Positions 1 to 8,535 of a DNA stretch of 13,929 bases are shown in pieces. The notes beneath the pieces were generated by a model that had not been told where the DNA came from, searched no databases, and saw only the letters and a list, made by a program, of their open reading frames with translations. The position numbers and the translations under genes are program-made. The stretch spans positions 92,813 to 106,741 of the forward strand of contig NVWR01000006.1 of NCBI GenBank assembly GCA_002746275.1, read 5' to 3'. The DNA is from Rhodobiaceae bacterium. Lineage in GTDB: Bacteria > Pseudomonadota > Alphaproteobacteria > Parvibaculales > Parvibaculaceae. Positions within the stretch are counted from its first letter, which is position 1. Every line of letters starts with the position of its first letter.

Positions 1-229
1 CATAGTTTGCGGGTTGAAAACCCTTGAGAGAGCCGTCCTCGTTGAATTCTGGAACGCCGGCCCCTTCGCCCAGCTCGCGAAGACTGTCTGGGTCAGCCAG
101 GTACTCAATCCGTTCTCGAATGGTAAGACGGCCTTTATCGTGCTGGCGTTTGACGCCTTCTGGCCCGCCTTGCTGCTTGGCTAGTTTTCGACGGGTATGA
201 ATTTCCGCAGCTTCTTTTTCCCAGCTCAT
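1..229 (-). CDS. Acyl-CoA carboxylase carboxyltransferase (beta) subunit, N-terminal fragment
   Basis: Reading leftward from the ATG at 229, the translation begins MSWEKEAAEIHTRRKLAKQQ and continues through a GRLTIRERIEYLADPDS-type stretch. That is the usual opening of biotin-dependent acyl-CoA carboxylase carboxyltransferase subunits (propionyl-, methylcrotonyl- or geranyl-CoA-type), where a GK/GR-L-T-x-RERI segment precedes the crotonase-like fold. Only about 76 residues are visible; the catalytic domain and the stop lie beyond the left edge, so the substrate cannot be judged. The ATG is preceded by an AGGATC-like ribosome site about 10 bases upstream. The gene is divergent from the SCP2/hydrolase pair, which also looks lipid-related, though that is only contextual. 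Confidence 0.8.
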   Translation of the reverse strand, partial: MSWEKEAAEIHTRRKLAKQQGGPEGVKRQHDKGRLTIRERIEYLADPDSLRELGEGAGVPEFNEDGSLKGFQPANY

Positions 230-337
230 TTGGCCACGATCCTTTTGCTCATTTTCGGTTGCTGCAAACCTAACGGAAATGGAAAGAGAATCCACCAGGA
301 GCGTTCAAGGGGCTGGTATTTCGCCTGCCAATAAGAA

Positions 338-712
338 ATGATTGGCGTTATGAAAAACCAAACAGTGAGCAACGCTGCCCTTATCGAGGCTATTGCCGTC
401 TATCTGCGTGAGGAACTGGCGGATGGCGAGAACATTGGGGCGACCCTCAAATTCTCCTATCTGGAAGGCGGAGCCGTTCTGATTGATGGCAAAGTGAAGC
501 CGTGTACCGTCTCGACGGACGACCTTGCGGCTGATTGCACGGTTACTCTGTCGCTGGATACCCATGTTGCCATGTTGTGCTTTCTGCTTGATCGGGCTGT
601 GGCATTTAGGCAGGGGCAAATGACGATTGCCGGGGACATTGCGGTTGCTCTTCGGCTCGCGCCCCTTGTGTCAAAACCGTTTCATCCTCCAGGTGAGGAA
701 ACCCGTCCATGA
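338..712 (+). CDS. SCP2 sterol-binding-domain family protein
   Basis: This 124-residue protein is essentially one SCP2 (sterol carrier protein 2) domain. It has the typical core: a first strand pair (FSYLEGGAVLIDGKV), then an 'aDctvtlsld' segment, and near residues 85-108 the 'f.qGqmtiaGDiavaLrLapl' signature seen in stand-alone SCP2 proteins. Such domains form a hydrophobic pocket binding lipids or acyl-CoAs, so a cytoplasmic lipid-binding or carrier role is likely, with ligand unknown. The start could be the ATG at 338 or the one at 350 (MKNQ...); neither has a strong Shine-Dalgarno. Its TGA overlaps the ATG of the next gene (ATGA), so the two are probably translationally coupled. Confidence 0.75.
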   Translation: MIGVMKNQTVSNAALIEAIAVYLREELADGENIGATLKFSYLEGGAVLIDGKVKPCTVSTDDLAADCTVTLSLDTHVAMLCFLLDRAVAFRQGQMTIAGDIAVALRLAPLVSKPFHPPGEETRP

Positions 713-1692
713 ATATCGTTGAAATTCCTGAGGCCCCTTGTCCTGCAGGTGGCACGGTGGGATGGCTTGAGCGACCTGATGGGGCCCAGCTTCGCACGAT
801 GGTCTGGCCTTCTGCGGCGGCCTCTCCTCGTCGTGGAACTGTTGTTCTGGCAAATGGTCGGACAGAATTTATCGAGAAATACTTCGAGGTAATCACGCTT
901 CTCCTTGAGCGTGGTTTTGCTGTCGCGACATTTGATTGGCGAGGGCAGGGTTTTTCCACGCGTATGCTGGATGATCCGCGCAAAGGGCACATAGATAGCT
1001 TTTCAACATTTGATGCAGATTTTGTCGCCTTTATGGATGAGGTGGTCAGACCACAATTTTCCGGTCCCTTTATCGGTGTTGGACACTCTATGGGCGGCAA
1101 TCTGATGTTGCGTGCCGCGCATAATTTGCCGGACACTTTCTCGGCTGTTGTTTTGAGTGCGCCCATGTTGGGCCTGAACGTTGGAAGTCCGTTTGTGGAA
1201 CGGGTCATGCGTTCTCTGATTTCCTTGCTTTCGGCGGTGGGGGCTGGAAAAGCATTTGCGCTGGGAAGTGGACCTGAGGCGGCAGATGAAGAACCGTTTG
1301 AGGAGAACATTGTGACCTCTGATCCGGTGCGTTACCGGCGGCAACAGGCGGTGATTGAGAAAGTTCCCAGTATTGGCCTTGGAGGACCGACGACGGTTTG
1401 GGTTCGAGAGGCATTTCGATCCGTCGACGAGATTGCTGAACCATCCTACCTGACAAAAGTAGTTGCGCCCGTGCTGCTCTTTGCTGCAAGCAAAGACCGG
1501 CTCGTTCGGGGAACATCCATTCGTGAAATAGCGGCTCAATTGCCGAACGCGGAGTGCGTGACGATTGAGGGCTCAGCCCATGAAATCCTTATGGAACGTG
1601 AGATTTACCGGGACGCGTTTTGGACGGCGTTTGATGGGTTTATGAACAAGACACTCGGAACTGCGCGCGAGCAAGCCTCAGTCAACGCTTGA
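709..1692 (+). CDS. Alpha/beta hydrolase of the lysophospholipase / monoacylglycerol lipase type
   Basis: A 327-residue cytoplasmic alpha/beta hydrolase resembling PldB/monoacylglycerol lipases (Hydrolase_4). The nucleophile elbow GHSMGG places the serine at about residue 127. An oxyanion region follows strand 3 (VVLANGRTEFIEKYFE), then the motif FDWRGQGFS. The acid is probably D263 (FAASKDRLV) and the histidine H291 (EGSAHEIL). No signal peptide is visible. The start ATG overlaps the stop of the SCP2 gene, with GGTGAGG about 10 bases upstream. A lipid-carrier plus lipase pairing suggests handling of mono- or lysolipids, which is inference. The 3' end overlaps the convergent hisN by 15 bp. 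Confidence 0.85.
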   Translation: MNIVEIPEAPCPAGGTVGWLERPDGAQLRTMVWPSAAASPRRGTVVLANGRTEFIEKYFEVITLLLERGFAVATFDWRGQGFSTRMLDDPRKGHIDSFSTFDADFVAFMDEVVRPQFSGPFIGVGHSMGGNLMLRAAHNLPDTFSAVVLSAPMLGLNVGSPFVERVMRSLISLLSAVGAGKAFALGSGPEAADEEPFEENIVTSDPVRYRRQQAVIEKVPSIGLGGPTTVWVREAFRSVDEIAEPSYLTKVVAPVLLFAASKDRLVRGTSIREIAAQLPNAECVTIEGSAHEILMEREIYRDAFWTAFDGFMNKTLGTAREQASVNA

Positions 1693-2499
1693 GAGTATAT
1701 CCAGCGCTTCTCGGTGCACGCGCGCGTCCCCTGCGGCAACGACACGTCCGCCCTGTTGAGGGTCTCCCCCATCCCAGGTTGTGATAATGCCACCGGCACC
1801 CTCGACGATAGGGATCAGGGCCTGAATATCATAAGGCTGCAGAGCTGCTTCCACCACCAGGTCGACATGACCTGCAGCAATCAGTGAATAAAAGTAACAG
1901 TCGCCCCCATACCGGGTGAGCCGTGCAAGCGAGCGTACCTTGGCAAAGGCGTCGTATTCGCCCGCTTCGGTAAAAATCACGGGATCAGTACACCCCAGGA
2001 TTGCCTCGGAGAGACTGGCGCACGCCCGCGTCTTGAGCTGGCTGCTCTTTCCTTTGCGGACCAGAGTTGTTTTCCCCGGTTGTCCGATAAAACGCTCGTC
2101 CAGATAAGGTTGGTCCATGATTCCGACAGTGGGGTACGTGCCGTCATTCAGGGCGATCAGGGTGCCCCACAGAGGGACGCCGGCAATGAAGCTCCTGGTC
2201 CCGTCAATGGGGTCGAGCACCCAGTGGAGGGGGCTGGTTCCCGCCTGTTGCCCATGTTCTTCGCCAACCACGCCGTGGTCGGGGTAACGGGCTTCTATTA
2301 AAGTTCGGATGGCGGTTTCTGCGTCACGGTCCGCGATGGTCACGGGGTCAAACGCATTGCCGTCCAGCTTATTGTCGACAACTATGGGAGAACGGAAATG
2401 CTTGAGGGTCACACGGGCGGCTGCGTCGGCCAGTTCGGTGGAAAAGGCGCGCAGTTCTTCAATCTTACCATCGTTCAGATTTGTCGGCGTCTTGCGCAT
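1678..2499 (-). CDS. hisN: Histidinol-phosphatase, inositol-monophosphatase family (HisN type)
   Basis: A 273-residue Mg-dependent phosphatase of the IMPase fold. The metal-binding signatures are present: VGEEHG (E80), LDPIDGT (D96, D99) and, near the C-terminus, QPYDIQ (D224). The segments TRYGGDCYFYSLIAAGHVDLVVE and YDIQALIPIVEGAGGIITTWDG are closer to the HisN histidinol-phosphate phosphatases than to SuhB-like inositol phosphatases, so I infer the penultimate step of histidine synthesis. I chose the ATG at 2499 because GAGG stands 7 bases upstream; an in-frame extension to 2586 would run into the stem-loop region and adds non-family sequence. The gene lies 111 bp downstream of typA on the same strand and may share its transcript. 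Confidence 0.85.
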   Translation of the reverse strand: MRKTPTNLNDGKIEELRAFSTELADAAARVTLKHFRSPIVVDNKLDGNAFDPVTIADRDAETAIRTLIEARYPDHGVVGEEHGQQAGTSPLHWVLDPIDGTRSFIAGVPLWGTLIALNDGTYPTVGIMDQPYLDERFIGQPGKTTLVRKGKSSQLKTRACASLSEAILGCTDPVIFTEAGEYDAFAKVRSLARLTRYGGDCYFYSLIAAGHVDLVVEAALQPYDIQALIPIVEGAGGIITTWDGGDPQQGGRVVAAGDARVHREALDILSSVD

Positions 2500-2556
2500 A
2501 GGTATCCCTCGGCTACATGCCTCCCCGTCGGCGAGACTATCCAGATTTAAGCCAAG

Positions 2557-2585
2557 TGCCGGGGATCGGCAACTTTTCCCCGGCA
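2557..2585 (-). other. Perfect 9-bp stem-loop between typA and hisN
   Basis: TGCCGGGGA (2557-2565) and TCCCCGGCA (2577-2585) pair perfectly around an 11-base loop. On the minus (typA to hisN) transcript the 3' flank is CTTGGCTTAA rather than a U-run, so it does not look like a normal intrinsic terminator. It may be a partial terminator, an RNA-stability element or a processing site between the two cistrons. Confidence 0.5.
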
Positions 2586-2610
2586 TTCTTCAATCATATG
2601 ACCGCGCGCC

Positions 2611-4464
<1,854 letters not shown>

Positions 4465-4477
4465 GTCGGTCCCGTCA

Positions 4478-4541
4478 GGGCGGAGGGCCGCCCAAAAAAT
4501 GGCAGCCCGCAGGCAGATGCCAACGGGCTGTAGAGAAAGGT
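4478..4541 (-). promoter_or_regulatory. Structured 5' leader of typA with mutually exclusive hairpins
   Basis: On the minus strand the leader contains three helices. Hairpin 1 pairs CAGCCCG (4530-4524) with CGGGCTG (4509-4503) and is followed, after CCA, by six U residues (4499-4494), which resembles a leader terminator. Hairpin 3 pairs GGGCGG with CCGCCC (4493-4478) around a 4-base loop, ending 13 bases before the ATG. An alternative hairpin 2 pairs GGGCTGCC (4508-4501) with GGCGGCCC (4492-4485), 8 bp with one G-U, and would disrupt both others while burying the U-run. The arrangement is seen directly; regulation by attenuation or RBS control is inference. Confidence 0.45.
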
Positions 4542-4547
4542 TGCCGC

Positions 4548-4576
4548 CTTATACGCCCCCGCCCGTCTGCACTCAA
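4548..4576 (-). promoter_or_regulatory. Sigma-70-type promoter of typA
   Basis: On the minus strand TTGAGT (4576-4571) and TATAAG (4553-4548) are separated by exactly 17 bases, matching a -35/-10 pair. The start of transcription should be near 4541, about 77 bases before the typA ATG. The -35 element directly abuts the U-run of the yceI terminator. Confidence 0.65.
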
Positions 4577-4612
4577 GCAAAAGCCGGGATAGACGATTTG
4601 TCTCCCGGCTTT
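4577..4612 (-). terminator. Intrinsic terminator downstream of yceI
   Basis: AAAGCCGGGA (4580-4589) and TCCCGGCTTT (4603-4612) form a perfect 10-bp stem around a 13-base loop. On the minus strand the stem ends in TTTTGCTT, giving the U-rich tail. It sits about 60 bases after the yceI stop and insulates typA from upstream transcription. Confidence 0.85.
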
Positions 4613-4672
4613 CCTCGATTATTGGTTACTTGCTGCTCGGGGCGATGCCCGTTTGGGAGCGAAGATTAACCC

Positions 4673-5248
4673 TTAATTTCTCAGGGCTTCGATCTCAATG
4701 ATGATTGTTACCGTTTCTCCTATGGCAGGAACGCCATAGGCCATGCCGAAATCTGATCTGTTGATTTCACCAGTAGCGGAGAAGCCAGCCATTATCTTGG
4801 AAGGATCAAACGGGTGAGGCCCAGCCTGATTGAACGTGACGTCCAAGGTGAGAGGCTTTGTGACCCCCAAAAGTGTTAGATCACCAATCAGCTTGCCGGT
4901 TTTTTCCCCTGTTACTTCTACAGAAGTAGAGACGAAGGTCATCGTTGGAAAGCTTTCGACGTTCAAGAAATTTTCTTTTCGCAAATGTTCGTCCCGAGCT
5001 GGGTTGGCTGAGTCCACACTTGCGGTGTTGATGGTTACGGAGACGGAGCCCGCATCTGGGGTGGCTTCGTCGAATTCAAGGGTTCCCGAAATATCGTCGA
5101 ACTGACCGAGTGTGTGCGAGAAGCCTAAATGCGACACGCGGAAGGCCGCATGGGCATGTGAGGCGTCAATTGTATAGCTTTCTGCGAAAGCTGTGGTCGG
5201 GGCCAAAAAGGCTGCGCTGAGCCCCAATGCGATCATTATCGATTTCAT
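4673..5248 (-). CDS. YceI family periplasmic lipid-binding-type protein
   Basis: A 191-residue exported protein. Residues 1-22 form a Sec signal peptide (MKSIMIALGLSAAFLAPTTA then FA) with cleavage after AFA. The mature protein is one YceI lipocalin-like beta-barrel: YTIDASHAHAAFRVSHLGFS at the start, a DSANPARDEHLRKENFLNVESFPTMTF segment, a LTLLGVTKPLTLDV strand pair, and the closing NRSDFGMAYG. YceI-fold proteins bind polyisoprenoid-type lipids in a central pocket; the ligand here is unknown. The start is supported by a GGGAGAGAAGAAG purine run just upstream. A -10-like TACACT lies at 5287-5282 without a convincing -35, so it may have its own weak promoter or be read through from the agt-like gene 81 bp upstream. 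A strong terminator follows. Confidence 0.9.
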   Translation of the reverse strand: MKSIMIALGLSAAFLAPTTAFAESYTIDASHAHAAFRVSHLGFSHTLGQFDDISGTLEFDEATPDAGSVSVTINTASVDSANPARDEHLRKENFLNVESFPTMTFVSTSVEVTGEKTGKLIGDLTLLGVTKPLTLDVTFNQAGPHPFDPSKIMAGFSATGEINRSDFGMAYGVPAIGETVTIIIEIEALRN

Positions 5249-5329
5249 GTCTTCTTCTCTCCCAGAAATAAATCTTGGGTGAGTGTAGCATTGTGCTGTG
5301 GGAAAGCGATCACAACCACGCGAGCGCGG

Positions 5330-6463
5330 TCAGTCTTTGTGGGACGCGGAGCCCCAGGAAAGCTGGGGGTCAGGCGCGCTCTGGACCTTTTGTGCGAGCT
5401 GGGCGCTGAGAACAGATATATTGGAGAGGAATTGTTTGGTGCAGGCCTCCCACGAAAAGCCCATTGCGTAGTTGCGACATACCTCTGGGTCGGCCTTTAG
5501 AGCGGCTAAGCAGGCAGTTTTCAGATCATGATCGAGTTTGCCGACCGGCGCATCTCCAATGACGTCGAGAGGTCCCTGGACGGGATAGGCCGCGACGGGT
5601 GTTCCGCTGGCCAGGGCTTCGATGAGGACCAGCCCGAAAGTGTCTGTTTTGCTCGGAAACACAAAACAGTCGGCTGCTGCGTAGGCTTCTGCCAGCTCTT
5701 CGCCGAATAAAGGCCCTTTGAAAACGGCGGTGGGGAATTTTTTCTTCAGTGTTTCGAGACGTGGGCCCTCGCCCACCACGATTTTTGTTCCTGGCAGATC
5801 AAGGGCGAGGAAAGCATCGATGTTCTTTTCGATTGCAACACGACCCACATAAAGCCAGGTCGGACCTGAAGTGATGTTGGTCCTTTTGTGGTTTGGCATG
5901 GGCCGAAACAGGTCGGTGTCAACGCCGCGTGACCAAAGTCGGATGTTTTGGAACCCCCGTTCCTCTAACTCGAGTTTGAGGAGCGGCGTGGCCACCATGA
6001 TGGCGCTGGAGGGTGCGTGGAACCGCCGAATGAAGGCATACGACCAGCTCATTGGAACGTGAAGCCGGGCATGAAGGTATTCCGGGAAGCGGGTGTGGAA
6101 TGATGTAGTGAAAGGCTTTTTGTTCCGCAAACAATAGCGTCTGGCGGCAAGGCCGAGCGGACCCTCTGTTGCAATGTGGATGGCATCTGGCGCCAGATTG
6201 TCGAGAATTTTTGCGACACGTCGTTTTGCGTTTATGGCGATACGTATTTCTTTGTAGGACGGCATCGGGATTGTAGAGAACATATCTGGTGTGACGAAGG
6301 TAGCCTCGTGGCCCAAGGTCTTGAGCTCTTTGCCTAGTTGTTTGAGCGTTCGTACGACGCCGTTTACCTGCGGGGGCGCGGCGTCTGTGATGATGGCAAC
6401 ACGCATGCCCTGGGGACGGCGGCCACCCGTTCGTCCGGCGGCCAGGCCGATTTCATTATTCAT
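5330..6463 (-). CDS. agt: GT4 family glycosyltransferase, Agt-like (diacylglycerol glycosyltransferase candidate)
   Basis: A 377-residue GT-B glycosyltransferase of family GT4. The N-terminal Rossmann half has VAIITDAAPPQVNGVVRTL (about 22-40) and SFHTRFPEYLHARL (121-134), typical of enzymes acting on lipid acceptors (MgtA/PimB/Agt group). The donor half has WLYVGRVAIEKNI, VGEGP, and the DTFGLVLIE acid pair (D274 and E282). No membrane span is visible, so peripheral membrane binding is expected. It follows the PlcP-like gene by 48 bp on the same strand, matching the described plcP-agt pair in which Agt glycosylates the diacylglycerol freed by PlcP to make glycolipids under phosphate limitation. 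The acceptor and sugar are inferred from context. MRVAII at 6406 is an alternative start; the ATG at 6463 has GGAA upstream. Confidence 0.8.
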   Translation of the reverse strand: MNNEIGLAAGRTGGRRPQGMRVAIITDAAPPQVNGVVRTLKQLGKELKTLGHEATFVTPDMFSTIPMPSYKEIRIAINAKRRVAKILDNLAPDAIHIATEGPLGLAARRYCLRNKKPFTTSFHTRFPEYLHARLHVPMSWSYAFIRRFHAPSSAIMVATPLLKLELEERGFQNIRLWSRGVDTDLFRPMPNHKRTNITSGPTWLYVGRVAIEKNIDAFLALDLPGTKIVVGEGPRLETLKKKFPTAVFKGPLFGEELAEAYAAADCFVFPSKTDTFGLVLIEALASGTPVAAYPVQGPLDVIGDAPVGKLDHDLKTACLAALKADPEVCRNYAMGFSWEACTKQFLSNISVLSAQLAQKVQSAPDPQLSWGSASHKD

Positions 6464-6511
6464 TTTGGAATTCCATTGTCGTCGGGTGAGGTGGCTCAGA
6501 CATCGTCCTGA

Positions 6512-7495
6512 TTAGGCAGCTCTCGCGGGTGTCGTACTGTCTGGCCTGCTTGGATTTGTCATCTCCTCGCTGAGGAGGTCCCCGGTCTCTTGCTCCCAGG
6601 AGAAGTGCTGCCAGTGGATAATGTTCAAGATGCCGGAATGGTCTTCTGCGAGGGCGGTGCAGCTCTCCACCCAGTCACCATCATTGCAGTAGAGGATACC
6701 GTCGATCTCGCGCATTTCTGCGTGGTGAATATGGCCGCAGATAACACCGTCGACGTTGCGATCACGACCTTCACGGGCAACCGCTTGCTCAAAGCTGGAA
6801 ATGTATTCGACGGCGTTCTTTACCTTCTGTTTGAGATAGGACGATAAAGACCAGTAGGGCATGCCGAGGGATCGTCTTGCTATGTGCAACCAATTGTTGA
6901 GTGCGAGAGCGACGCCATAAGCGCGGTCGCCCAAATGGGCGAGCCAGGCCGCATAGCGCACGACGCTATCGAACTGGTCTCCATGCAGGACCAACATTTT
7001 TCGGCCATCTGCAGTCTGGTGAACAAATTCGTCGCACACTTGTATGCCCGCGAAATCGAGCCCGATATAGTCGCGCAGGGCCTCGTCGTGATTTCCCGGC
7101 ACATAGATGACGCGGGTTCCGTGACGAACTTTGTATAGAATTTCCTGGACCACTGCGTTGTGGCATTCGTGCCAGAACCAAGAGCGCTTGATCCGCCATC
7201 CATCAATGATGTCTCCAACCAGAAAAATTGTCTCCGCCTCGTTGTGACGTAGAAAGTCCAGCAGAAGATCAGCTTTGCATCCTGGTGTGCCCAGGTGGAT
7301 GTCGGAAATAAAGAGGGTGCGGTGCTTTTGGGGGTTGGCGGGGCGACCGCTTGTTCTGATTTTCTCAAAGGGGGATAGTTTCCGGCGCGAGGGCGGTGGG
7401 GTTAGCGCTGGAAGCTCGTTGTCGGTGCGTGGGCCACGAGATGTGAAAAAGGATCGTGGGGATAGTTTGGGTCGGGCATTTTCGCGAAATGTCAT
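6512..7495 (-). CDS. plcP: PlcP-like metallophosphoesterase (phospholipase C type, LpxH-related)
   Basis: A 327-residue calcineurin-like phosphoesterase with all metal ligands visible: SDIH (D65, H67), VGD (D95), GNHD (N135, H136), HGD (H171) and GHIHH (H255, H257). The family also includes LpxH-like UDP-diacylglucosamine hydrolases. The GT4 partner, the WRIKRSWFWHE-type segment and the NDGDWVESCTAL ending fit the PlcP group, which cleaves phospholipid headgroups to diacylglycerol during phosphate starvation. Residues 1-57 are an unusual Pro/Ser/Arg-rich extension before the core. The ATG at 7495 is the first start after an in-frame stop at -24, with no good Shine-Dalgarno directly before it. 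It is probably regulated by the PHO-box-like site at 7595-7612. Confidence 0.8.
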   Translation of the reverse strand: MTFRENARPKLSPRSFFTSRGPRTDNELPALTPPPSRRKLSPFEKIRTSGRPANPQKHRTLFISDIHLGTPGCKADLLLDFLRHNEAETIFLVGDIIDGWRIKRSWFWHECHNAVVQEILYKVRHGTRVIYVPGNHDEALRDYIGLDFAGIQVCDEFVHQTADGRKMLVLHGDQFDSVVRYAAWLAHLGDRAYGVALALNNWLHIARRSLGMPYWSLSSYLKQKVKNAVEYISSFEQAVAREGRDRNVDGVICGHIHHAEMREIDGILYCNDGDWVESCTALAEDHSGILNIIHWQHFSWEQETGDLLSEEMTNPSRPDSTTPARAA

Positions 7496-7506
7496 GTCGC
7501 TGTCAT
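7489..7506 (+). promoter_or_regulatory. PHO-box-like site oriented toward the lipid kinase gene
   Basis: Read on the plus strand: ATGTCAT, spacer GTCG, CTGTCAT. Two 7-mers of the PhoB consensus CTGTCAT are separated by 4 bases (11-base period), with 13 of 14 repeat positions matching. It overlaps the plcP start codon and points toward the kinase gene starting at 7651. No convincing -10 follows. Confidence 0.6.
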
Positions 7507-7594
7507 ACTTTCCCAGTTAGTGGGCGCTGATTTCAAGTTGATAGCTCGCAGGTGAATATGTACCCATTCAATGGGCGCAACATCGGGTTGTTCG

Positions 7595-7612
7595 ATGACA
7601 GTTTGATGACGG
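7595..7612 (-). promoter_or_regulatory. PHO-box-like site oriented toward plcP
   Basis: Read on the minus strand: CCGTCAT, spacer CAAA, CTGTCAT. It again matches 13 of 14 repeat positions of a tandem CTGTCAT PhoB site with 4-base spacing. It lies 100 bp upstream of the plcP ATG and points toward it, the geometry expected for PhoB activation. The -10 downstream is not obvious. Confidence 0.65.
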
Positions 7613-7650
7613 ATTGGTGAGATATTTATGCGTCCTTCAGGAGACAGAAC

Positions 7651-8535
7651 ATGAGCGGTCGTAAGCGGTTTGAGATCATCGTTAATCCTGTGGCGGGATC
7701 TCGGAACAACGGATTGTTTGACGCTGTCGTACGGCGATTGGAAGAGAGTGGCGCTCAGGTGCGTTGTCTGGAGACAGAGTGCCCCGGTCACGCGGTCGAA
7801 CTTGCTGCAACTGCTGCCATGCAAGGCCATGCAGATGTTGTTGTGGCTGCAGGGGGAGATGGCACCATCAATGAAGTTGCGCGTGGACTTCTCGGCCATG
7901 CGATGCCGCTGGGTATTTTACCACTGGGAACGGCGAACGTGCTGGGGGTTGAAATTGGTCAACGCGCGCGTGCGAAATCAGTGGCGGATACGCTGTTATT
8001 TGGCGAGGCGAAGCTCATTGGAACCGGCCTCGTTGGGGGAGAGGTTTTTCTGCTCATGGTCGGGGTTGGGTTCGATGGTCGGGTGGTTGGCGCAATCCGC
8101 CCAGCCATGAAACGCCGATTGGGCAGGTTTGCTTTTATCTGGGAAGGCCTGCAGGTGTGGGCTGCGGGACCCTCAGCGGAAATTCATCTGGAGATTGATG
8201 GTGTTCAAGAAGAGGCCGCCTGGGTTTTGGTCACGAATGTGAGGCATTATGCGGGGCCGTTCACGCTTTCGCAGACAGCCGGTATTTTGCAACCAGGGCT
8301 CGAAGTGTACCTCTTTCGTGGGCGATCGCGGCTTGCTTTTGCGGGCTACTTTCTGGGGCTGGCCTTCGGTCGTGTTGCCGCGATGCCGGGTGTTGATGTG
8401 GTTCATGGGAAAGAGATCAAAATCTCAAGCCAAGTCTCGTGTGAAGTCGAGGTGGATGGCGATGCGCGTGACCCGCTCCCGCTTGTCATTGAACAGGGCA
8501 CAGGCTTCTTGAGGCTGGTCATACCCCGAAGTTAG
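7651..8535 (+). CDS. Diacylglycerol kinase family (YegS/LCB5-like) lipid kinase
   Basis: A 294-residue soluble lipid kinase with the DAGK catalytic domain at the N-terminus: FEIIVNPVAGSRNN (7-20), the nucleotide-binding GGDGTINEV (68-76), and GILPLGTANVLG (88-99). A C-terminal beta-sandwich half (VGVGFDGRVVGAIRP, VLVTNVRHYAGPF, and a closing VEVDGDA motif) matches the YegS/DgkB fold. Family members phosphorylate diacylglycerol or sphingoid bases; the substrate is not readable here. AGGAG precedes the ATG by 8-9 bases. It is divergent from the plcP/agt pair and a PHO-box-like site points toward it, so I infer that it recycles diacylglycerol to phosphatidate in the same remodelling cycle. The last 4 bp overlap the convergent HAD gene. 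Confidence 0.9.
   Translation: MSGRKRFEIIVNPVAGSRNNGLFDAVVRRLEESGAQVRCLETECPGHAVELAATAAMQGHADVVVAAGGDGTINEVARGLLGHAMPLGILPLGTANVLGVEIGQRARAKSVADTLLFGEAKLIGTGLVGGEVFLLMVGVGFDGRVVGAIRPAMKRRLGRFAFIWEGLQVWAAGPSAEIHLEIDGVQEEAAWVLVTNVRHYAGPFTLSQTAGILQPGLEVYLFRGRSRLAFAGYFLGLAFGRVAAMPGVDVVHGKEIKISSQVSCEVEVDGDARDPLPLVIEQGTGFLRLVIPRS

Noticed and set aside
606..1310. 234-codon minus-strand frame opposite the alpha/beta hydrolase
   Set aside because: The plus strand carries a clear catalytic triad and coupled start; the antisense frame is Ser/Pro/Arg-rich with no motif.
5310..5329. GC hairpin after the agt-like gene as its terminator
   Set aside because: The stem is only about 5 bp with a G-U pair and no U-run follows.
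7521..7578. Repeated TGGGCGC (7521-7527 and 7572-7578) and the CCCAT/ATGGG dyad between the PHO-box-like sites
   Set aside because: Short, GC-rich and unsupported as a regulator site; could be tested by conservation but not claimed.
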